Assembly: GCA_943370025.1 (NCBI GenBank) | Contig: CALRPI020000011.1 | Location: 24,766 to 88,765 of the forward strand | Direction: 5' to 3' | From: JAAUUE01 sp943370025 | GTDB taxonomy: Bacteria; Cyanobacteriota; Cyanobacteriia; Cyanobacteriales; JAAUUE01 | DNA: 64,000 nt | Shown here: one piece after another, positions 33,286 through 43,500 of the stretch | Layout of the letters: each line of letters opens with the position of its first letter | How positions within the stretch are numbered: position 1 is the first letter of the stretch | Notes under the pieces: model-generated | What the model saw: the letters and a program-made list of their open reading frames with translations, nothing else | Databases searched by the model: none | What the model was told of the DNA's origin: nothing | Program-made: the position numbers and the translations under genes

Positions 33286-34087
33286 AGAAATCCTCCACTT
33301 AAATCCTCTACTTGAAACACAGCACTTTTCATGTGGATGAAATAAAGGGTCATTTATAAGACGGCTAGAAGGAATGATTTTCCACCCTCGGCGGGGGCGG
33401 AAAATCATTCCTTGATAAATAGCCTCTAATTTGCATCTTCTCAAATATCACAAATCATAATTCAGTGAATATACTGATGTGATTTTAATCGTTAAGGAAA
33501 ATGGGAGAGATTATGCTACAGCCAAATTTTATTCTGGCTCAAATCCATAGAAGCAATAAATTTAGACAGGTATTTATTCATTGCTTCTAGAGTTGTATTT
33601 AGTTGCCTACCTCTAGTCTACTTCAATAAAGAATAATGGTCGCAAATAGATATATAACAACTTGCGTCAAGGCATAAGCATTCAATGAGTTCTAGGTGCT
33701 ATGCCTATACAGAGCAAGTCTCCTTGGGTTTTCAGAGAACCATAATAGACAGAAGGCTAATATTAATTAATCAGATTCATGATTGATGGATTTGCCTTGA
33801 ATAAAAGTTATTACTTAGAGGCTTTATGATTACTTTACATATATTTGACTAGGGATTTACAAAGAGCCAAACAATAAAATTACCTAGTTAGATATTATAA
33901 AAGTGTTAGTAATATAATGAAGCTGATAAAAAACCCGGAAACATACTGAAGTCGGGGCGTTAGAGATACTGAATAGAGCTTCTCTTGGGTTGAATCAAAA
34001 TCATTTCTCAGTAAGGGTGTGTAGTGCTTGTACTAATTAAAATTCCGTATATTCAGGCAATCGATTTCAATTAGGAGTAAATTTCTC
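33286..34087. other. Intergenic region before the DUF4347/RTX gene
   Basis: The 5' part (33310-33430) holds a repeat: CACAGCACTTTTCATGTGGA and a GGAATGATTTTCC...GGAAAATCATTCC hairpin. From 33440 to 34080 the sequence is AT-rich with no gene. A good ribosome-binding site (TTAGGAG) lies 12 nt before ATG 34088. The long AT-rich leader suggests regulated expression of the RTX gene. Confidence 0.55.
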
Positions 34088-37000
34088 ATGGTTAATGCTA
34101 ATTTGACTACCTCCCAGAATAGTCTCTCTGGTAGTAGTGCTACTAACCTAGTCTTCATTGACACCGCCGTAGCCAACTTCTCTAGCCTGCTAGCGGGTTT
34201 GAGTCCAAATACAGAGGCGATCGTCCTTGACCCCACTCAGGATGGCATTAGTCAAATTACGAATTTCCTTGCCCAACGCTCAGGAATTGTTGATAGTATT
34301 CAAATTCTTGGTCATGGAGCAGCGGGAATGCTGCAACTAGGAGCAACTAGTCTCACTGCTGCTAATTTAGATCAATATCAATCTGCCCTAGGTACATGGT
34401 TTACCCCTCAAGCTGACAAGAAACCAGATTTAGTTATCTATGGTTGCGATGTAGCATCAGGAAATGTGGGTGAAAACTTTATTCAGAAGCTCAGTCAAAT
34501 TACTGGGGCAGATGTGGCGGCTTCGGTAGATTTAACCGGAAGTGCTGTTAAGGGCGGTAACTGGATTCTAGAGAAAGCAACAGGATTGATCGAAGCGGGG
34601 CAAGCCTTCAGCCAGCAAGTCCGGGATGCCTATCAAGATGTTTTGGCTACTTTTACAGTGACGAATAATAACGATTCTGGTGCTGGTTCTCTGCGACAGG
34701 CAATTATTGGAGCTAATAGTCTGGCTGGAGCCGATGATATTGTTTTTAATATTGGTGCTGGGGGAGTCCAGACCATCAAACTTTTAACTCCCTTGCCAGC
34801 GATCGTCAGCCAGATTAATATTGATGCCACAACTCAGCCCGGCTTCACTGGTGCACCCATTATCGAACTCAGGGGCGATGCCATCCCTGTCGCTGGCAAT
34901 GCCAACTCCTTTCCTGCTGATGTTAACTTCAGCGGTACCTTTACTAATGGTTTAACTTTCTGGAATGGTAGTAGCAATAGCATTGCCAAGGGTTTTGTTA
35001 TCAATCGATTTGAGAGTAACGGCATCAAAGTTGGCCAAGGAAATAACAATGGTCCTCAACGTGGCGTTGTTGGTCCAACAGGGATTACGCTCGAAAACAA
35101 CTATATTGGGACTGATATTACAGGCACCGTCGGCTTAGGTAATAGCTGGTTTGGGGTTCCTGATTTCTCTAATGCAATTTATGTCCATAGAAGTGCCAAT
35201 ACGGTAATTAGAAACAACCTGATTTCAGGTAATACCACCACAGCTTTAATTGTTCGAGAAGGCTCTACAGGGGTTTTAATCGAAAATAATAAAATCGGTA
35301 CTGATGTCACTGGAACATTACCCCTAGGCAATCAGCGCTGGGGTGTTTATATCAATCAAGGTTCCAATAATGTCACCTTCAGAGGGAATTTAGTAGCGGC
35401 TAGTGGCTATGATTATGAAACTAATGGCATGGAGCTATTCCTGAGCTGGGGAGTTCGAGATCTGAGAGTTGAAAATAATACCTTTGGCACAGATATTACT
35501 GGGACTAAATCTTTTCGCAATCGGGGACAGTATTTAACTGCAACCCCAAATCCAGTAGCCCTGAGAAGTTTTAGTATGGGGAATGCCACCGTAGGTACTG
35601 GAAATCTGGTCAACCGGGGTTGGACGGCTCAACCGGCGGGAAACACCACTTCCACTCTCGCTGCTCCTCCTCGGCCAGTTCTCACCGGCATTGCGCCTAA
35701 ACTAACTACAATTCCTAGCGATATTACCTCTGGAGCCAATCAAGGACAATTAGTTAGTAGTTTAATTGGCAGCTCTATCAATAACCCTGATGGCTCCCTA
35801 GATAAGGGCATTTCTATCACTCAAGTCAATAATACTGGCGGCACTTGGCAATACTCTACAGATAACGGAACTGAATGGTCGAGCCTAAGTCAGGCACTAA
35901 CAGAGATCATTAGTAAATATGGATTTTCACTTCCTGCGGTTAAAGCCAATTTTCAACCAGCCTTTCTCTTGTCATCTGATAGCAAAAATCGGATTCGGTT
36001 TGTGCCTAATGCTGGGTTTACTGGCACAGTCACTAATGGCGTAGTTTATAACGGTTGGAACCAAAGAACTGCTGGTAATGGACTGACCATTAATATTGAC
36101 CCCAACACCACTCGAAGGGCTAACTTGAATCCTTTATTAAATAGTCTGAGCGCCAATGCAGACAATTTAAGTATCAAAGTCAACAAAGCTCCTGTTTTAG
36201 ACCCCAGCCTCGTGGCAATTGTCGGCAATATCCCAGTCAATCCGGTAACTAATCCCGGAACCCTAGTCAGCACCATTCTTGGCGGTGGATTCAATGATGA
36301 CCAAGCAGTTCTCCAAGGCATAGCTGTAACTGAGGTAGACAACAGCAATGGAATTTGGCAATATGCCCTTGATGGCACAACATGGCAAGCTTTCGGTAGC
36401 ACCAGTAATGCCAATGCTCGACTCCTTTCTGCTGATGGCACGACGAGGATTCGGTTCGTGCCAAATAATGGCTACATAGGAACTCCCGGTATCAAATTCC
36501 GAGCTTGGGATCAGTTTGCAGACTGGGGGGTGGCTGTAGTCGCTGGGGGAACCGCAGATGTGACGACCAATGGTGGTGCTAGTGCTTTTAGTACTGCGAT
36601 CGCAGAAACCCGCATTGGCGTAGGCGCACCAGTGGTTACTCCCGTACCAGAGCCGATCGCTCCCCCCCCAGTGAATAATGAACCGCCTCCTCTTGATGTC
36701 AGCATTATCCGCCTCCTCAAAAACCCTCCAGCCGCCCCAACCCCCAACACAGTTGTGGTTGGTGAAGCACCAGTATCTGCCGTTGATAATGTAGATAATA
36801 AATCTGAATTCGATCGCCTCCCAGAACCCATCTCAATTTGGGTTAATGATGTAGCCCCTGCATCCAAATGGGCAAGATTGCCAGATGACATTGATGATAT
36901 CTCCATCTATGTTAACGACCCCGGTACGATCGGCTCTGAATCCAAATGGGCAAGACTCCCAGAGGATATTTCCTTATTTGCTAACGATCTCAGCCAATAT

Positions 37001-37771
37001 AGCAGCATATTCGCTGATGGTGAATCCACCGCCGAAGCCGTCATCAATCAACAAAAACCCAATCCAATTATTGGCACGCTGCGGGGAACCAGTAATGAAG
37101 ACCTGCTTGCAGGGACAAATTTAATTAACACCATTTATGGATTACAAGGCAATGACAATATTGTCGGCACACCTAACCGAGATAACCTCATCGGTGGTCA
37201 AGGCAACGATCTCATTCAGGGTTTAGGAAGCCGAGACTTCATCTGGGGTGGCAAAGGTAACGATACCATCTATGGCGGTCGAGGAAGAGATGTGCTCCTA
37301 GGCGGCAAAGGTAATGACACCATCTACGGCGGCAAAGGAAGTGACTTTATTGCTGGAGGCAATGGTCAAGATACGATCTATGGCGGTAAGGGCAACGACT
37401 TAATCTCTGGAGGGAAGGGGAACGATCGCCTCTTCGGTGGCAAAGGGAATGACCTGATTTACGGGGACAATGGAAACGACCTGATCCAAGGCGGTCAAGG
37501 CAATGACGTTCTCACCGGAGGCAAAGGGAAAGATAGATTCCAATTTGCTCCCGGTACAGGTACAGACACCCTAACTGATTTCACCGTAGGAGAAGATGTA
37601 ATTGAACTAGCCAAAGGATTAAAACTCTCAGATTTACAAATAACTCAAGGAGTGGGAGCTACAGTGATTGGTTTCCAACCCGGAACCCTATTCCCCAGTG
37701 ACAAACCCTTGGCACTACTCACCGGAGTAAATGCGGCTAGTTTGACTCCAAATAGTTTCTTGGTGGTTTAG
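34088..37771 (+). CDS. DUF4347, beta-helix and RTX-repeat exported protein
   Basis: This 1227-residue protein begins without a Sec signal. Residues about 20-180 are a DUF4347 domain (LVFIDTAVANFSSLLAGL, ILGHGAAGMLQLGATSL, PDLVIYGCDVASG). Residues about 182-500 are beta-helix (VTNNNDSGAGSLRQAIIGAN, TLENNYIGTDITGT). Two repeated modules follow (TITQVNNTGGTWQYSTDNGT; AVTEVDNSNGIWQYALDGTT). Residues about 1000-1160 carry nonapeptide RTX repeats (GGKGNDTIYGG, GGQGNDVLTGG), which bind calcium, and FAPGTGTDTLTDFTVGEDVI at the C-terminus is the usual type I secretion end. It is probably a large surface or extracellular adhesin. Confidence 0.88.
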   Translation: MVNANLTTSQNSLSGSSATNLVFIDTAVANFSSLLAGLSPNTEAIVLDPTQDGISQITNFLAQRSGIVDSIQILGHGAAGMLQLGATSLTAANLDQYQSALGTWFTPQADKKPDLVIYGCDVASGNVGENFIQKLSQITGADVAASVDLTGSAVKGGNWILEKATGLIEAGQAFSQQVRDAYQDVLATFTVTNNNDSGAGSLRQAIIGANSLAGADDIVFNIGAGGVQTIKLLTPLPAIVSQINIDATTQPGFTGAPIIELRGDAIPVAGNANSFPADVNFSGTFTNGLTFWNGSSNSIAKGFVINRFESNGIKVGQGNNNGPQRGVVGPTGITLENNYIGTDITGTVGLGNSWFGVPDFSNAIYVHRSANTVIRNNLISGNTTTALIVREGSTGVLIENNKIGTDVTGTLPLGNQRWGVYINQGSNNVTFRGNLVAASGYDYETNGMELFLSWGVRDLRVENNTFGTDITGTKSFRNRGQYLTATPNPVALRSFSMGNATVGTGNLVNRGWTAQPAGNTTSTLAAPPRPVLTGIAPKLTTIPSDITSGANQGQLVSSLIGSSINNPDGSLDKGISITQVNNTGGTWQYSTDNGTEWSSLSQALTEIISKYGFSLPAVKANFQPAFLLSSDSKNRIRFVPNAGFTGTVTNGVVYNGWNQRTAGNGLTINIDPNTTRRANLNPLLNSLSANADNLSIKVNKAPVLDPSLVAIVGNIPVNPVTNPGTLVSTILGGGFNDDQAVLQGIAVTEVDNSNGIWQYALDGTTWQAFGSTSNANARLLSADGTTRIRFVPNNGYIGTPGIKFRAWDQFADWGVAVVAGGTADVTTNGGASAFSTAIAETRIGVGAPVVTPVPEPIAPPPVNNEPPPLDVSIIRLLKNPPAAPTPNTVVVGEAPVSAVDNVDNKSEFDRLPEPISIWVNDVAPASKWARLPDDIDDISIYVNDPGTIGSESKWARLPEDISLFANDLSQYSSIFADGESTAEAVINQQKPNPIIGTLRGTSNEDLLAGTNLINTIYGLQGNDNIVGTPNRDNLIGGQGNDLIQGLGSRDFIWGGKGNDTIYGGRGRDVLLGGKGNDTIYGGKGSDFIAGGNGQDTIYGGKGNDLISGGKGNDRLFGGKGNDLIYGDNGNDLIQGGQGNDVLTGGKGKDRFQFAPGTGTDTLTDFTVGEDVIELAKGLKLSDLQITQGVGATVIGFQPGTLFPSDKPLALLTGVNAASLTPNSFLVV

Positions 37772-38407
37772 TCCTACCTAGTTGTTTAGGCTGATTGGAT
37801 AGTAACGTGAGTCTCCAACGGAGAGAACTACAGGAAGCAGGAAAGAAATGGGAAAAGGGATTAGTGTAGCAACAAGGCAATTGCTATCAGCTAACACCGG
37901 ATTGAAAATGGTGCAATAGAGTCCGTTTTTTTCATCGAACTCACGTTTTATTAAAGTGAGTTTGATGAAATTTGAGAGTTGTAAGCCTTAGCTAATAACC
38001 ATTACAAGGAACCCTGTCATATATAGTAGTCGCCGATTTGATTAGGACGTTTTTGAGGGCGCGCGGAGCGCGCCCTCAAAAACGTCCCCGTCCTAACTAG
38101 AATGGCGTTTACTATAAAAGCATTCACGCCTATTGAGAATAAAGTCAATAATTTACAAATTTGCGCTCTATTGATTATATTCTCAATAAAGACGTAGATG
38201 TGTTTATATGGTTAAGTCTCAAAACCGTTGATTTATAAGGTTTCCGAGGCGCAAAATCCATCGAACTCACATTAATAAAATAAGATTTGGTATTACCAGA
38301 CAATAGAATCAGTAAAAATACTATAAAAGCTGGTAGTTGTCTGGTTGACTACTTTTTTAGAGGCAAAGAATTGGTAATTTTTGGATGCTCCCATTTTTTG
38401 ATGATCC
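37772..38407. other. Intergenic region between the RTX and carbonic anhydrase genes
   Basis: No gene is seen. It holds CATCGAACTCACG...GTGAGTTTGATGA (37938-37973), a related half (38262), and a complete palindromic element at 38022-38116. The AT-rich 38120-38340 section may include the carbonic anhydrase promoter. Confidence 0.5.
38022..38116. mobile_element. TATAGTA-type palindromic element with 20-bp perfect hairpin
   Basis: The ends are TATAGTAGTCGCCGATTTGA and, inverted, CTAGAATGGCGTTTACTATA. The core GGACGTTTTTGAGGGCGCGC (38045-38064) pairs perfectly with 38068-38087 around a GGA loop. A half copy occurs at 58638, and a related one at 40491-40592. Confidence 0.75.
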
Positions 38408-39034
38408 ATGCCAAGTCCAAATCATACTTACTATAGCGTTGAAAACCTGACTACGGAGGCAGCATTGCAAAAGTTGAAGGAGGGGAACGATCGCTACATA
38501 CTCGATCATGTTGAACATCCCCACGAAGGTGCTCAACGCCGAGTCGATATCTCCGCCGCCCAACATCCCTTTGCGATCGTCCTCGGCTGTGCCGACTCTC
38601 GTGTTGTCCCAGAATTAATTTTTGATCAAGGGGTGGGAGATTTATTTGTCCTGAGAATTGCGGGCAATGTGGCTGATGATGCCGTGATTGCTAGTATTGA
38701 GTACGCGGTGGAGCATCTAGGAACCCAGTTGGTAGTAGTTTTGGGGCATGAAAGATGCGGGGCGGTGATGGCGGCGATCGACCATGCTTCTTCTGCCGGA
38801 AAGCTGAATTCTCTGATTAATTATATTGAACCAGCAGTGCAAGCTAGTCAGAATTTGCAAGGCGATCGGGTGAGTAATACAGTCAAGCATCATGTGAATT
38901 TGATGGTGGAAGCGATCGCCTCCACAGCCCCAATTTTGTCCCACGAAGTAGAAAAGGGAAACCTGAAGATCATTCCCGCTTATTACAGATTAGCTACAGG
39001 AAAAGTGGAGTTTCTAGAGGCTTCATATTTATAG
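38408..39034 (+). CDS. Beta-class carbonic anhydrase
   Basis: The 208-residue protein has the zinc ligands in VLGCADSRVVPE and GHERCGAVMAA (Cys-Asp, His, Cys) and FVLRIAGNVADDAVIASIEY. It interconverts CO2 and bicarbonate. No signal peptide is seen, so it is cytosolic; whether it is carboxysomal cannot be told from the sequence. The final TAG is the first part of a TATAGC-family element (39030-39080). Confidence 0.92.
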   Translation: MPSPNHTYYSVENLTTEAALQKLKEGNDRYILDHVEHPHEGAQRRVDISAAQHPFAIVLGCADSRVVPELIFDQGVGDLFVLRIAGNVADDAVIASIEYAVEHLGTQLVVVLGHERCGAVMAAIDHASSAGKLNSLINYIEPAVQASQNLQGDRVSNTVKHHVNLMVEAIASTAPILSHEVEKGNLKIIPAYYRLATGKVEFLEASYL

Positions 39035-39080
39035 CTATCCTCAATCCTCTAAAATTCTAAACTCAATTAGGATTGCTATA
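39030..39080. mobile_element. Short TATAGC-family element without a core hairpin
   Basis: TATAGCTATCCTCAATCCTC and, inverted, CTCAATTAGGATTGCTATA enclose only AAAATTCTAAA. It supplies the stop codon of the carbonic anhydrase gene and directly abuts the next element. Confidence 0.6.
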
Positions 39081-39181
39081 TAGCAGTCCCAAATCATTTG
39101 CTAACAGTTTGCCGAGTCAATCTGCTTCTGGTTGATGGTTTCACCCGCCTGCGGCGGGTGAAACCATCAAGGATTGCTATA
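39079..39181. mobile_element. TATAGC-family element with GGTTTCACCCGC hairpin
   Basis: The ends are TATAGCAGTCCCAAATCATT and inverted CAAGGATTGCTATA. The hairpin is GATGGTTTCACCCGCC paired with GGCGGGTGAAACCATC. A very similar copy lies at 48737-48838. It sits between two convergent genes. Confidence 0.7.
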
Positions 39182-39188
39182 AAAGCTG

Positions 39189-40256
39189 CTATTTAGGGAG
39201 AGATTTAGCGTACTCTTCAGGAGTGAGAATACTTTCTTTAATATTAATTTTGGTGGGAATTAATTTGAGATCAAAGAAAGTATCAGCGATCGTCTGTTGG
39301 TTTTTTACTAAGTCTTCACTAATGGGATCTAAAGTCCAACCCTGCCTTTTGACTACTGTTTCCGTAATAGGAATAGGAATACCCAGATCAGGAGCTAAAA
39401 GTTCAGCAACTTCCTTGGGTTTGCTGATTGCCCACGCCTGCACCTTTTTTAGTTCTTCTAAAATTGTCTTAATAGCAGGAGTCTGAGTTTTTGCAAAATT
39501 CTGAGACGCTAGAAAATAGGTGCGCCGCTTGCCACTTTGCTTGAGAATCCGCACATTCCCCGTAGATTCTGCGGCCGCTAGGAACGGATCCCACACAACC
39601 CAAGCATCAACTTTGCCCTGCTCAAAGGCAATGCGGGCATCAGCAGGAGGCAGGGGAGCCGCTTCAATGTCTTCAGGGGATAGATTAGCTTCTTGGAGAG
39701 ATTTGATTAATTGATAATGGGCACTGGAGCCTTTGACAAAAGCAACCTTTTTGCCCTTGAGATCCGTAACTTGCTGTAAGGGAGAATCTTTTGGGACAAT
39801 AATTGCCTGAGTTTCTGGGTTACGTTCAGTGCTAGCAACATAAGTTAGTTTCGCACCCGCAGCTTGAGCAAAGATAGGAGGTAAATCTCCTGTACCACCA
39901 AAGTCCACATTGCCCGTGTTCAAGGCTTCTAGGAGGGGTGGACCTGATTGAAATAGGTTCCAGGTAACGGTATAACCTTCTTTATTCAAGCGTTTTTCCA
40001 AATCACCTCTAGATTTCAGAATTGCTAGTTCGGAAGATTTTTGATAGCCGATGCGGACTGTCTGAGTTGTTGCCGGAGCCGTAGGAGAAGTTGCAGGGCT
40101 AGAAGTACTGGCAGTGGGCTGAGTACTGGTGCAGGCAGCAAGGTTGATGGAGAGAACCAAGCCAATCCCAAACCAGTAGGAAAAAGCACTACGGAGAATT
40201 TGGCGAGTTCCAGAAAACAAGACATTAAGTAGATTGTGCCAAGATGTCGGAATCAT
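39189..40256 (-). CDS. ssuA: Aliphatic sulfonate ABC transporter, substrate-binding lipoprotein
   Basis: The 355-residue protein has a signal and lipobox (LVLSINLAACTST), then VRIGYQKSSELAILKSRG, TGNVDFGGTGDLPPIFAQAA, VDAWVVWDPFLAAAE and TYFLASQNFAK, the SsuA pattern. It captures alkanesulfonates in the periplasm for the SsuB/SsuC transporter. It is separated from ssuB by 354 bp of repeat-rich sequence, unusual for this operon. Confidence 0.9.
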   Translation of the reverse strand: MIPTSWHNLLNVLFSGTRQILRSAFSYWFGIGLVLSINLAACTSTQPTASTSSPATSPTAPATTQTVRIGYQKSSELAILKSRGDLEKRLNKEGYTVTWNLFQSGPPLLEALNTGNVDFGGTGDLPPIFAQAAGAKLTYVASTERNPETQAIIVPKDSPLQQVTDLKGKKVAFVKGSSAHYQLIKSLQEANLSPEDIEAAPLPPADARIAFEQGKVDAWVVWDPFLAAAESTGNVRILKQSGKRRTYFLASQNFAKTQTPAIKTILEELKKVQAWAISKPKEVAELLAPDLGIPIPITETVVKRQGWTLDPISEDLVKNQQTIADTFFDLKLIPTKINIKESILTPEEYAKSLPK

Positions 40257-40610
40257 GATTATACCTCCTGAAAAGTTTGGATATTAATCCCCCTAAATCC
40301 CCCTACCCCTACGGGAAGGCAAAGCCTATAAAAAGTGGGACTTTGAAGAAATTCTTGTTCCCCCTTTTGTTCTAGCGTAGCGGCGCGTTAGCGCAGGGGC
40401 TAGTGGGGGGATCGAGACCTAAGCATCAAATGTAGACTGGTAATACTTTTTTTGACCTTAAGTTGAAACTAATAAAGGCTTTAAGCCCTTATATAGTGCT
40501 AGACAGCTTCATTAGGACAAAAATAGATAAGTTGGCTGGCTGAGTGAAGTCGAAGCCAAATTCGTCCTAACTTTTATGGCAACAGCTATATTTCACGCTT
40601 ATATTTCAAG
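40257..40610. repeat. Repeat-filled gap between ssuB and ssuA
   Basis: It contains a CCCCCTAAATCCCCCTACCC / CCCCCTTTTG repeat (40288-40415) also seen at 28283, and a TATAGTG-type element at 40491-40592 (ends TATAGTGCTAGACAGC and ATGGCAACAGCTATA, with ATTAGGAC and GTCCTAA inside). No gene or clear promoter is visible. Confidence 0.6.
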
Positions 40611-41393
40611 CTAAGTGAAGGCAAGCTCCTGCCTGAGAGGGGAAATTATTTGCTCTTTGTGCATGACTTGAGCAAGCAATTTTTCTCTGAGGGTAGCGAA
40701 TTCCACAGTTCCCCGGGGGCGAGGACGGGGTAGATCAATGGTTAGGTCTAGGGCGATCGCTCCTTCGGCAATAACAATTACTCGATCAGCTAGGGCGATC
40801 GCCTCTTCCACGTCATGGGTGACCAACAAAGCCGTAAACCCCTGTTCTTGCCACAGGTTTTCAATCAAACCCTGCATTTCTAGACGAGTCAGGGCATCTA
40901 AAGCCCCCAAGGGTTCATCTAAGAGCAATAATCTAGGATTGCTCACTAAGGCACGGGCTAAAGCTACCCGTTGCCGTTGTCCCCCAGAGAGAATTGAGGG
41001 ATAATCCTTAGCCCGGTGCTCTAAACCTACCTGCTGTAATGCCCAGTACGCATACGATCTCCAATCATCCTGTAAACCTAATCCCACATTCTCGATTACC
41101 CTCCGCCAAGGCAAAAGGCGAGCATCTTGGAACATGACCCTGACATGGGAAATCAGACGAGCGATCGGTAATTCATCTAGAAAAACACCGCCATTAGTCG
41201 GGGTTTCTAATCCAGCCACCAAACGCAGGAGGGTACTTTTGCCACAGCCACTGCGCCCCACGATCGCCACAAATTCTCCGGCTTTAATACCTAGATTTAG
41301 GGATTTAAGCACAGCAACTTCACCAAATTGTTTAGTTAAATCCCATGCTTGAATTTCGATACCTTTTTCTTGCTTAGTTTGTCTATTAGTCAT
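40611..41393 (-). CDS. ssuB: Aliphatic sulfonate ABC transporter, ATP-binding protein
   Basis: The 260-residue protein has Walker A GRSGCGKSTLL, the Q-loop MFQDARLLPWRRV, signature LSGGQRQRVALARAL, Walker B LLLLDEPLGALD and VTHDVEEAIALADRVIVI. It energises sulfonate uptake through SsuC. It is part of the ssuD-ssuC-ssuB series. Confidence 0.92.
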   Translation of the reverse strand: MTNRQTKQEKGIEIQAWDLTKQFGEVAVLKSLNLGIKAGEFVAIVGRSGCGKSTLLRLVAGLETPTNGGVFLDELPIARLISHVRVMFQDARLLPWRRVIENVGLGLQDDWRSYAYWALQQVGLEHRAKDYPSILSGGQRQRVALARALVSNPRLLLLDEPLGALDALTRLEMQGLIENLWQEQGFTALLVTHDVEEAIALADRVIVIAEGAIALDLTIDLPRPRPRGTVEFATLREKLLAQVMHKEQIISPLRQELAFT

Positions 41394-41458
41394 GATTTCT
41401 CCTCATATTTTTGACTTCAAGTCCCCCTTCACAAGGGGAATTTAGGGGATTTTTCTAG

Positions 41459-42304
41459 CTAGGTAGAAGCTTGATAGTTGGGATGCCAAGCCAACCATTT
41501 AGATTCCAAAAATCTAGCTACAGCATCAGCTAATTTACCCAGGAGAGCATAGAGAATAATGCTTAATACCACCACATCAGTTTGCATAAATTCCCTCGCA
41601 TTCATAGCCATATATCCAATGCCAGAATCCGCAGCGATCGTCTCTGCCACAATTAAAGTGATCCACATAATTCCTAAGGCGAAGCGAATCCCTACAAGAA
41701 TGGAAGACAAAGCTCCGGGCAGGACAATTTGCCATAGTTGTTCTTGGGAATTCAGTCCATAAACCTTGCCCATTTCAATTAATCCCGGTTCCACAGAACG
41801 AATGCCATGAAAAGTATTAATATAAACAGGAAAGAATACACCTAAAGCCACTAAAAATAACCGGGCTTCATCCCCAATGCCAAACCAGAGAATAACTAGG
41901 GGAATCAAGGCTAGATGGGGAATATTCCGAATCATTTGGATTGAGGTATCAAGGGATTTTTCAGCAATTGGGAATAATCCATTTAATAATCCCAAACCCA
42001 AGCCAATTACCCCTCCAATTAGAAAACCGATAAATGCTCTCCCGGAGCTAATCACCACATGGCGTAATAGTTCTCCACTAGCTGCAAGACGGATTCCTGC
42101 GGCCACCACCGCAGTTGGGGCGGGGAGTACTCTGGTGGAAACTATGCCTGTTTGGACAAGAAACTGCCAAATAATAATCAGAGCAATGGGGACTAGCCAA
42201 GGAACAATTTGACGAGAAACAATTTGCTTAGAATTACTTGGAATTAAAGACTGTAAATTAGGCTGCGATCGCAAATTAGTCCGAGGTTGAAAACGAGTGT
42301 GCAT
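41459..42304 (-). CDS. ssuC: Aliphatic sulfonate ABC transporter, permease
   Basis: The 281-residue protein has about six membrane helices and the EAA loop LIEMGKVYGLNSQEQLWQIV followed by LPGALSSILVGIRFALGIMW. The N-terminal about 35 residues are soluble. It forms the channel for SsuA-delivered sulfonates and lies 26 bp after ssuD. Confidence 0.92.
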   Translation of the reverse strand: MHTRFQPRTNLRSQPNLQSLIPSNSKQIVSRQIVPWLVPIALIIIWQFLVQTGIVSTRVLPAPTAVVAAGIRLAASGELLRHVVISSGRAFIGFLIGGVIGLGLGLLNGLFPIAEKSLDTSIQMIRNIPHLALIPLVILWFGIGDEARLFLVALGVFFPVYINTFHGIRSVEPGLIEMGKVYGLNSQEQLWQIVLPGALSSILVGIRFALGIMWITLIVAETIAADSGIGYMAMNAREFMQTDVVVLSIILYALLGKLADAVARFLESKWLAWHPNYQAST

Positions 42305-42330
42305 AGCGTAGATACTTCAATTAAATTCTT

Positions 42331-43500
42331 CTAGGAAGCTGCTGTTAAATTACCTACTTTAGCTTTAGGAAAATCATCATTACCAATAATTTCTCCGATG
42401 GGGCTAAGTACAGAACTAGGCGTATTAACTACAGGATTATCTAGGGGTAAGTTGGGTAATAATAATTCTGCTACTCGGTAGGCTTCTTCCAAATGGGGAT
42501 ATCCGGAGAAAATAAAAGTTTCAATCCCAAGTTTGTAATACTCCAACATGCGATCGACCACCTGCTGCACACTGCCAACTAACGCGGTTCCGGCTCCGCC
42601 ACGGACTAAACCAATTCCTGCCCAGAGATTAGGGCTAATTTCTAATTGATCTTTATCCTTACTCCCGCCTTTGTGGAGTTGTACCATCCGTCTTTGCCCT
42701 TCAGAGTCGGCATTAGCCAGAGCTTTTTGAGCAGCAGCGATCGTCTCTTCATCAAGGTATTTAATTAGATCATTTGCTGCCTCCCAAGCCTCGCTCTCAG
42801 TTTCTCGGACAATCACATGGAGGCGGATGCCAAAGCGGATAGTTCTGCCCTGAGCTGCTGCCAGTTCCCGCATTTTTTGAATCTTTTCTGCTACCTGTTG
42901 GGGTGGTTCTCCCCAAGTTAAGTACACATCGATATGTTTCGCTGCCACATCCATCGCTGCGGGGGAAGAGCCACCAAACCACAGGGGCGGATGGGGTTGT
43001 TGTACCAAAGGAAAAACGATTTTGCCATTTCTAATATCAAGGTGTTCTCCTTGAAAATTAGCCACTTCTCCCGCCGTAATCTGCCGCCAGACTGTGAGAA
43101 ACTCATCGGTTAATTCGTAGCGTCCATCGTGGCTAAGATGCACCCCATCTCCTGCTAGTTCTGTGGGATCACCACCAGTTACTACATTAATAATTAAACG
43201 TCCTTGAGAAAGGCGATCGAAGGTAGCCGCCATCCGTGCTGACAAAGTAGGAGAAATGATTCCCGGTCGAATTGCTACAAGGAACTTCATTTTTTGGGTG
43301 ACAGCTATCAAAGAAGAAGCCACAATCCACGCATCTTCGCACGATCGCCCTGTAGGTAACAAAGCCCCGGTATAGCCTAGACTATCAACTGCTTGAGCAA
43401 TCTGCCGCAGATAATCTAAGGTCATGCTCCGACCGCCGTAACGTGTTCCTAAATATCTACCATCACCGTGGGTAGGAATAAACCAAAGAACCTGCATCAA
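42331..43500 (-). CDS. ssuD: FMNH2-dependent alkanesulfonate monooxygenase
   Basis: The 389-residue protein has MMQVLWFIPTHGDGRYLG, YTGALLPTGRSCEDAWIVAS, INVVTGGDPTELAGDGVHLS and GGSSPAAMDVAAKHIDVYLT, the SsuD/luciferase-like pattern. It splits alkanesulfonates into aldehyde and sulfite using reduced FMN supplied by a flavin reductase, which is not in the window. A strong AGGAGG ribosome-binding site lies 6 nt before the ATG. It is the first gene of the locus. Confidence 0.93.
   Translation of the reverse strand: MMQVLWFIPTHGDGRYLGTRYGGRSMTLDYLRQIAQAVDSLGYTGALLPTGRSCEDAWIVASSLIAVTQKMKFLVAIRPGIISPTLSARMAATFDRLSQGRLIINVVTGGDPTELAGDGVHLSHDGRYELTDEFLTVWRQITAGEVANFQGEHLDIRNGKIVFPLVQQPHPPLWFGGSSPAAMDVAAKHIDVYLTWGEPPQQVAEKIQKMRELAAAQGRTIRFGIRLHVIVRETESEAWEAANDLIKYLDEETIAAAQKALANADSEGQRRMVQLHKGGSKDKDQLEISPNLWAGIGLVRGGAGTALVGSVQQVVDRMLEYYKLGIETFIFSGYPHLEEAYRVAELLLPNLPLDNPVVNTPSSVLSPIGEIIGNDDFPKAKVGNLTAAS

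Noticed and set aside
33286..33444. N-terminal extension of the kinase-WD40 protein
   Set aside because: The in-frame sequence is translated repeat (hairpin at 33370-33410); the GGAGG site before 33285 marks the true start.
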